Shown here one piece after another: positions 50,209-54,930 of a stretch of DNA of 54,930 nucleotides. The DNA is from Wolbachia endosymbiont of Meromenopon meropis (lineage in GTDB: Bacteria > Pseudomonadota > Alphaproteobacteria > Rickettsiales > Anaplasmataceae). Both the position numbers and the translations under genes were made by a program. Each line of letters opens with the position of its first letter. The first letter of the stretch is position 1. The stretch covers positions 1 through 54,930 of the forward strand of contig JAJETZ010000004.1 of NCBI GenBank assembly GCA_029784595.1, written 5' to 3'. Under the pieces are notes generated by a model that saw nothing but the letters and a program-made list of their open reading frames with translations, was not told where the DNA came from and did no database searches.

Positions 50209-51750
50209 TTACTTTTTTAAATCAATACTCAAAAAAATCGGCGTAGGTTTAGGTAATTTAATACCTAATCTTACACATGTGTTACATAAAGATTTTAAAT
50301 CTCGTTGCTTTTTTGGAATTTGCAATTGATCTAATATCATTTCTGCTGATTGTGGAACAATTGGTTGCAATAAAATTCCTATTATTCTAATATACTCAAG
50401 TAATTTATAAATCACTAAATTCATACGCTCTCTGCTACTCTTGCTTAATTTCCATGGTGCACTTTTGTTTATATAAATATTAGCTTCAGAAGAAATATTG
50501 GTAATTAAAAGTATAATCTGATTAAACTCATATCTAGATATGTGATTCATTGCTTTATCAAAAATGATTTTACAATTTGGAAGATCTTCTTCGCCTTTTA
50601 GCATGGTTTGATCAATTATTGGCACAATTCCAAAATATTGTTTATGCAAAAATGAAATCGTTCTTTGAATTAAATTGCCTATATTATTTGCAAGCCCTGA
50701 ATTTATTCGGCTAATCATATTGATGATGTCAAAATTACCATCTTGACCAAAGCTTGTTTCTCTGAGAAGAAAATAACGCAGCTGATCAACTCCAAACCTC
50801 TTAGCTAAAAAAACTGGATCTACAACGTTACCAAGAGACTTGGATATTTTTTCTCCATTATTTAGCCACCAACCATGAACTGCAATTTGCTTTGGCAATG
50901 GCAAATCAGTTGCAAAAAGAATCGCAGGCCAATATACAGCATGAAAGCGCAATATATCTTTACCAATTACATGAACACTAGAAACATTATCGTTTGCCCA
51001 AAATTTATTGTATTCCTCACTTTCAATATCAGGAAAACCTACTGATGTAAGATAATTAGTAAGTGCATCAATCCAAACATAAATTACATGTTTATCATTG
51101 CCTGGTACTCTTATACCACAATTAAAACTAGTGCGAGAAATTGAAAGATCGGTGAGTCCAGATCTTACAAATGAGACCACTTCATTTTTTCTACTCTCAG
51201 GAAAAATAAAATCCGGCTGATTTTCATATAATTCCAGCAATTTACTTTGCCAATTTGACAAACGAAAAAAATAACTCTCCTCTTTTATCCACTGAACTTC
51301 TGCACCTGTCGGTGCTTTTCCATTTATCAACTCTGAATTTTGATAAAATGCTTCATCGCGAATTGAATACCAACCTGAGTAAGAATCGAGATATATCTGT
51401 CCTCTATCTTTGAGTCTATTCCACAAAGCTATTACGGCTTTTTCATGACGCTCTTCCGTAGTACGAACGAAATCATCATATTGAAAATTCATAGATTTAG
51501 CTAAACCCCTAAATAAAATACTTACTTCATCTGTAAATTCTTTTGGCCTCATTTTTCGTGCCTTAGCTGCTTTCTCAATTTTTTGTCCATGCTCATCTGT
51601 ACCAGTAGTAAATTTAACATTCTTTCCGGTAAGTTTCATAAATCTTGCCACTACATCACATAAAAGAGAGGTATACGCATGACCGATATGTGGTTTATCG
51701 TTAACATAATATACTGGTGTAGTGATGTAAAAATTCTCAAACTGCTCCAT
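50209..51750 (-). CDS. metG: Methionyl-tRNA synthetase
   Basis: This class Ia synthetase charges initiator and elongator tRNA-Met. The 513-residue enzyme has HIGH at residues 21-24 (NDKPHIGHAYTS), TGTDEHGQKIEKAA, VWIDALTNY and the KMSKS variant KISKS at 301-305. The connecting peptide (YSGWYSIRDEAFY) lacks the zinc-knuckle cysteines, and there is no C-terminal tRNA-binding EMAP domain. It is therefore the short, zinc-free form common in alphaproteobacteria. The start is ATG. In related bacteria tmk is often beside metG; here they are 29 kb apart. Confidence 0.96.
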   Translation of the reverse strand: MEQFENFYITTPVYYVNDKPHIGHAYTSLLCDVVARFMKLTGKNVKFTTGTDEHGQKIEKAAKARKMRPKEFTDEVSILFRGLAKSMNFQYDDFVRTTEERHEKAVIALWNRLKDRGQIYLDSYSGWYSIRDEAFYQNSELINGKAPTGAEVQWIKEESYFFRLSNWQSKLLELYENQPDFIFPESRKNEVVSFVRSGLTDLSISRTSFNCGIRVPGNDKHVIYVWIDALTNYLTSVGFPDIESEEYNKFWANDNVSSVHVIGKDILRFHAVYWPAILFATDLPLPKQIAVHGWWLNNGEKISKSLGNVVDPVFLAKRFGVDQLRYFLLRETSFGQDGNFDIINMISRINSGLANNIGNLIQRTISFLHKQYFGIVPIIDQTMLKGEEDLPNCKIIFDKAMNHISRYEFNQIILLITNISSEANIYINKSAPWKLSKSSRERMNLVIYKLLEYIRIIGILLQPIVPQSAEMILDQLQIPKKQRDLKSLCNTCVRLGIKLPKPTPIFLSIDLKK

Positions 51751-53151
51751 GATTGAACGATCAAAATCTTATTTTTTTTAACTAATTGTAAAAATCAATA
51801 TTTATCTAAACTTTATTATATTAAAAAGTAAATAACAGTAAAATTTACTCATCTACATTACTTCTTTAATTGTAGTAATGCAATAAGTCACTATTTAACC
51901 TTAGATCTGCACAAATTTTAAATAATTTAAAGTACTTTAAGGATTAACATCTTGCATATCATAATTTAATTATCTACATTATAACCGCTTTATAATATCC
52001 TGAAAATTAGAGATTTTATTTTTACTTATATTTTAAGATAAGCTCGAATGAGCTTATATAAAACACTTATTATAATGATATCAAAAAAAATCTTCACGCA
52101 TTCCAACAGCTATACATAGCGAATAACTATGCTATTCAAAGTTTTTTTGTTTGACTGCTCAGTCAGTATATAAAATATACATTGTTAAACTAAATCGTAT
52201 ATATCAAATACTCCAACATAACACAGAATAAATTGAAGTTACAAAAGCAAATTTTTTGCTTGAGTTTTAAAAAAAATCCACTGAAATGATGCTCCGTTGT
52301 ATAGATTAATCAGACACCTTCTAAACAATTATTCACTATAAAAATCTCAAATAAAGCAATGGGTGTGTTAAATTTTTATTTAATAAAAATTACTTAAAAT
52401 TTTGTCAAAAGCTAAAATTAATTAATATCTAAAATGATCAGCGTAAAAGCTTAAATACTTCATAAAGTAATTTAAGATTTAAGATCTAAACTTATGAAAG
52501 TAATAGCATACTTCGTTATATATGTCTACTTTTTCAAAAAAAAATTATTGACATCTATTCAAGAATATAAATTCTAAGCCATCTGGATTTATCAGGTTAA
52601 TTAAGAAAAATAATTTGCGCAACAAAATGCTTTTTTTTAAATATTATATTAGAATTCACGCAAATAGTATAAATAATGAGTTTACAAAACATATCATAAA
52701 GAATTTCAATTACGAATTGAACTTTCTAATTATTTTATTTTTTTGTCTTAGACAAAATTGTTCAAATTTACCATCGCACCCCCCCTTACTTCACTTCTTC
52801 ATAAAATATTTTTTATCTGTCTCAGGATATAGAAACTGTAATAAACTTACAGCAAGTAGTTTTATAAAAGGCAGCTTTGTCAGACTTAAATGTAGTTATC
52901 TTGCTTTTTATTCCAAACATAGTTTGACTATTTTAAAATAACATTCAAAGTTTCCACAATAAATTCTTGGTTTTTAAATATATTTAAAATTTAAATACTC
53001 TGAAAGCTATACTAAATATAATGCACTACTACGTTACTAAATTTTATTTTGTATTTAAAAATAAAATTATTGTATTAATGTTTTACTAAATTATATATTG
53101 CGCAAATGCACATATTACTTTAATATAGAGTACATTTAAAAGGGAGTTTTT
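51751..53151. other. Intergenic region upstream of sodB
   Basis: There is no recognisable gene. It holds a perfect hairpin (52038-52057) and a C7 run at 52779-52785. A plus TTG frame of 108 codons at 52615-52941 has no ribosome binding site, and overlapping minus frames also look partly protein-like (for example MFGIKSKITTFKSDKAAFYK). The stretch 52600-52950 may be a decayed gene, but I cannot decide the strand. Confidence 0.35.
52038..52057. repeat. Perfect inverted repeat (hairpin)
   Basis: ATAAGCTC and GAGCTTAT form an eight-base stem closed by GAAT. The plus side continues ATAAAACAC without a T-run. On minus the stem is followed by TTAAAATATAAG. It lies upstream of metG and could affect neither known gene end. 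Function unknown. Confidence 0.45.
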
Positions 53152-53760
53152 ATGAGTTTTACTTTACCTGAATTGTCATATGATAAAGCGGATCTAGAAC
53201 CTTATATATCTTCGAGAACTTTAGATTTCCATTATGGTAAGCATCATATGGGATATTTAAATAAACTCAATGAACTGGTTGAAAATACTGATTATCAATA
53301 TGTAAAAATTGAAGAATTAATAATAAAATCTCATGGTAATAGCAAAGAGATCCCTATATTTAACAATGCAGCACAGGTTTGGAATCATACTTTCTACTGG
53401 AATTCAATGAAAAAAAATGGCGGCGGTAAACCTAAAAGCGATAGTCTTTTAATAAAAAAAATTCGAGACGATATTGGTAGTTTTGATAAATTTTATCAAG
53501 AATTTTCGAATTATGGAATGGCTCAATTTGGAAGTGGATGGGTATGGTTAGTACTTGAAAAAACGAAACTCAAAATTACTAGAACTTCAAATGCAGACTT
53601 ACCATTAATTTATGGTCAAGTCCCATTGCTTAATATGGATGTATGGGAGCATGCATATTATCTTGATTGTCAAAATCGTAGAATTGACTACATAAAAGTC
53701 TTTCTTGATCATTTAATTAATTGGGATTTTGCAGAAGCAAATTTAAGAAAAAATACGTAG
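53152..53760 (+). CDS. sodB: Superoxide dismutase [Fe]
   Basis: SodB dismutates superoxide to oxygen and peroxide in the cytoplasm. The 202-residue protein has all four metal ligands: His27 (FHYGKHH), His79 (VWNHTFYW), Asp163 and His167 (DVWEHAYY). Gln75 in NNAAQVWNHTFYW and the FGSGWVWL stretch point to the iron form rather than manganese. A strong Shine-Dalgarno (AAGGGAG) lies eight bases before the ATG. It is the only SOD in this window and probably protects against host oxidative defence. Confidence 0.96.
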   Translation: MSFTLPELSYDKADLEPYISSRTLDFHYGKHHMGYLNKLNELVENTDYQYVKIEELIIKSHGNSKEIPIFNNAAQVWNHTFYWNSMKKNGGGKPKSDSLLIKKIRDDIGSFDKFYQEFSNYGMAQFGSGWVWLVLEKTKLKITRTSNADLPLIYGQVPLLNMDVWEHAYYLDCQNRRIDYIKVFLDHLINWDFAEANLRKNT

Positions 53761-54930
53761 AATTTGTATACCAATCATGGTAATAAACATTATCGTGCGA
53801 CTTACACATGGTGGACCACGAAGTAGATATCATCTATTTCTTTTTTTTTGTACTTTTTGATTTTAATTTTGCGACTAAATATTATATAGTCTAGATTTGA
53901 AAGATACGAGATTAGAATGGGTTGCTTGTAGCTTTTTAGATTAGATATTACTACAAAGGTAGAAGGAAAATATCTTTCTAAAGAATTAGAAAACTCTCTC
54001 CGTTCCATAATCAAAAATCTTTAAATATAATTTTATGTATAAATTACAGTAAAAACACGTGTCAGTATGCGTAAAATTCCAACAAAAAAGTACGGATACA
54101 ACATCAACGTGCTATTATTTTACAATATATAATATTGCGTTCAAATATATTTGAAATATATAATTGTACCACGATAAATTCTTTACAAAAGTAAAAATTT
54201 AGCAATTTATGTTACTTTTTAGTAACCATTTTTATTGAAATAATTTTTAAAAACCAAATACTTTTGCAATCATTTTTCAATACACAAGATGTATCGCAAA
54301 TTATATTTACGTATGAAACAACAAAGACCATATAAGTTATAGCTTACCCATAGGATATGGTATTTTTTATATAGAATGTTAATTCTAAAAAAAAGTTTTT
54401 CTTAATTAGCCAATTTTCTTCTTTGCAAAGAATTACACAATATTTACAAAAAACATTTGCAGAATTAAAAAACAAAATAAAACTAAATTGATAATACATT
54501 TGAAATATTATAAACCCAGATTGGACACACCTGATAATATTAATCTATATCTAGTATTTCTCTTTCCCAAATGGATATAGATACTATAACATTCTCCGAC
54601 TACTTAATTTTTATATTATATCATTAAATCTATGATTTAATGATAATAAAAACAAAAGATTGATTTACCTTATACTTAACTATTTAAGCAAAATTAAATT
54701 TATTAATATAACTACTATTTTCATATTTAATCTTAAATTGATTGAAAAAAAATTATAGGCTATTTATACTTAACTTTTTATATCTCAGCTTATATATCAA
54801 TTAACAAAAACTAAAAAACTAACTAAAGATAAAGTCTTGCCATCGCAAAAGTACTAAGCGAGTGTAAAAAAAATACAAACTGAAAGCAATCAAGATAAAA
54901 ATCTATATTTAGGGCGGAAAAACTGTTTAT
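53761..54930. other. Terminal gene-poor region
   Basis: No intact gene was recognised to the window end. A minus ATG frame of 70 codons at 53802-54014 and a minus 29-codon open stretch near 54510-54600 (with IHLGKRNTRYRLILSG) have some protein-like character but no start signal or family. A gene that begins beyond 54930 cannot be excluded. Confidence 0.3.

Noticed and set aside
52615-52941. 108-codon plus-strand frame opening with TTG
   Set aside because: There is no ribosome binding site or recognisable motif, and the composition is Phe/Lys/Ser driven. Opposite-strand frames look equally protein-like, so the coding strand cannot be decided.
53802-54014. 70-codon minus frame after sodB
   Set aside because: It is Lys/Ile/Ser rich, with no start signal or family; probably chance.

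Overview
This window reads as a stretch of chromosome from an obligate intracellular alphaproteobacterium of the family Anaplasmataceae (order Rickettsiales), most likely Wolbachia or a close relative. The evidence is the GroEL and GroES sequences, archaeal/eukaryotic-type ValS and IleS, an Anaplasmataceae-style set of isolated housekeeping genes, very low GC and weak conservation of operons. The genus call rests on remembered protein similarity, not on a search. I recognise 31 protein genes, one conserved-looking protein of unknown function, and one tRNA. Together the protein genes fill about 65% of the window. The rest is AT-rich DNA in blocks of 0.6 to 3 kb.

Layout. 0.2-7.4 kb: rmuC, pyrF and valS, all on the minus strand with long gaps. 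9.1-14.2 kb: secF, a convergent aspartic protease, the tight cluster yidC-ribH-nusB, then the overlapping pair infA-maf. 15.1-20.5 kb: an amino-acid/sodium symporter and groES-groEL on minus, then ygfZ on plus. 21.1-25.4 kb: tmk (minus), a thioredoxin-fold protein and a KefC-like antiporter (plus, 5 bp apart), then bfr-surf1 (minus pair). 25.9-32.9 kb: thrS-infC (plus), an MFS transporter and aspS (minus), then an unknown membrane-anchored protein followed by ccmA and a micro-ORF. 34.9-39.6 kb: miaB-ileS. 42.7-54.9 kb: alaS, an RDD membrane protein with tRNA-Leu(CAA) just upstream, dnaB, metG and sodB.

How the genes work together. The content is core maintenance. Translation dominates, with six aminoacyl-tRNA synthetases (Val, Thr, Asp, Ile, Ala, Met), IF-1, IF-3, MiaB and tRNA-Leu. 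Membrane protein insertion (SecF, YidC), respiratory assembly (SURF1, CcmA), iron and oxidative stress (Bfr, SodB), nucleotide synthesis (PyrF, Tmk), riboflavin (RibH), replication (DnaB), chaperonin (GroESL) and a few transporters make up the remainder.

The most striking feature is between the genes. By hand translation, many of the long gaps contain short stop-free segments with protein-like composition, interrupted by in-frame stops or frameshifts. The clearest are at 14269-14730, 20615-20758, 45696-45827, 46250-46366 and 49865-50032. I read these as decayed genes of a genome under reduction. I found no CRISPR array, insertion sequence, prophage, toxin or secretion locus, and no convincing undescribed system. 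The best leads are the unknown gene next to ccmA, the micro-ORF after ccmA, a bacterioferritin that seems to lack its haem ligand, and the gene remnants.
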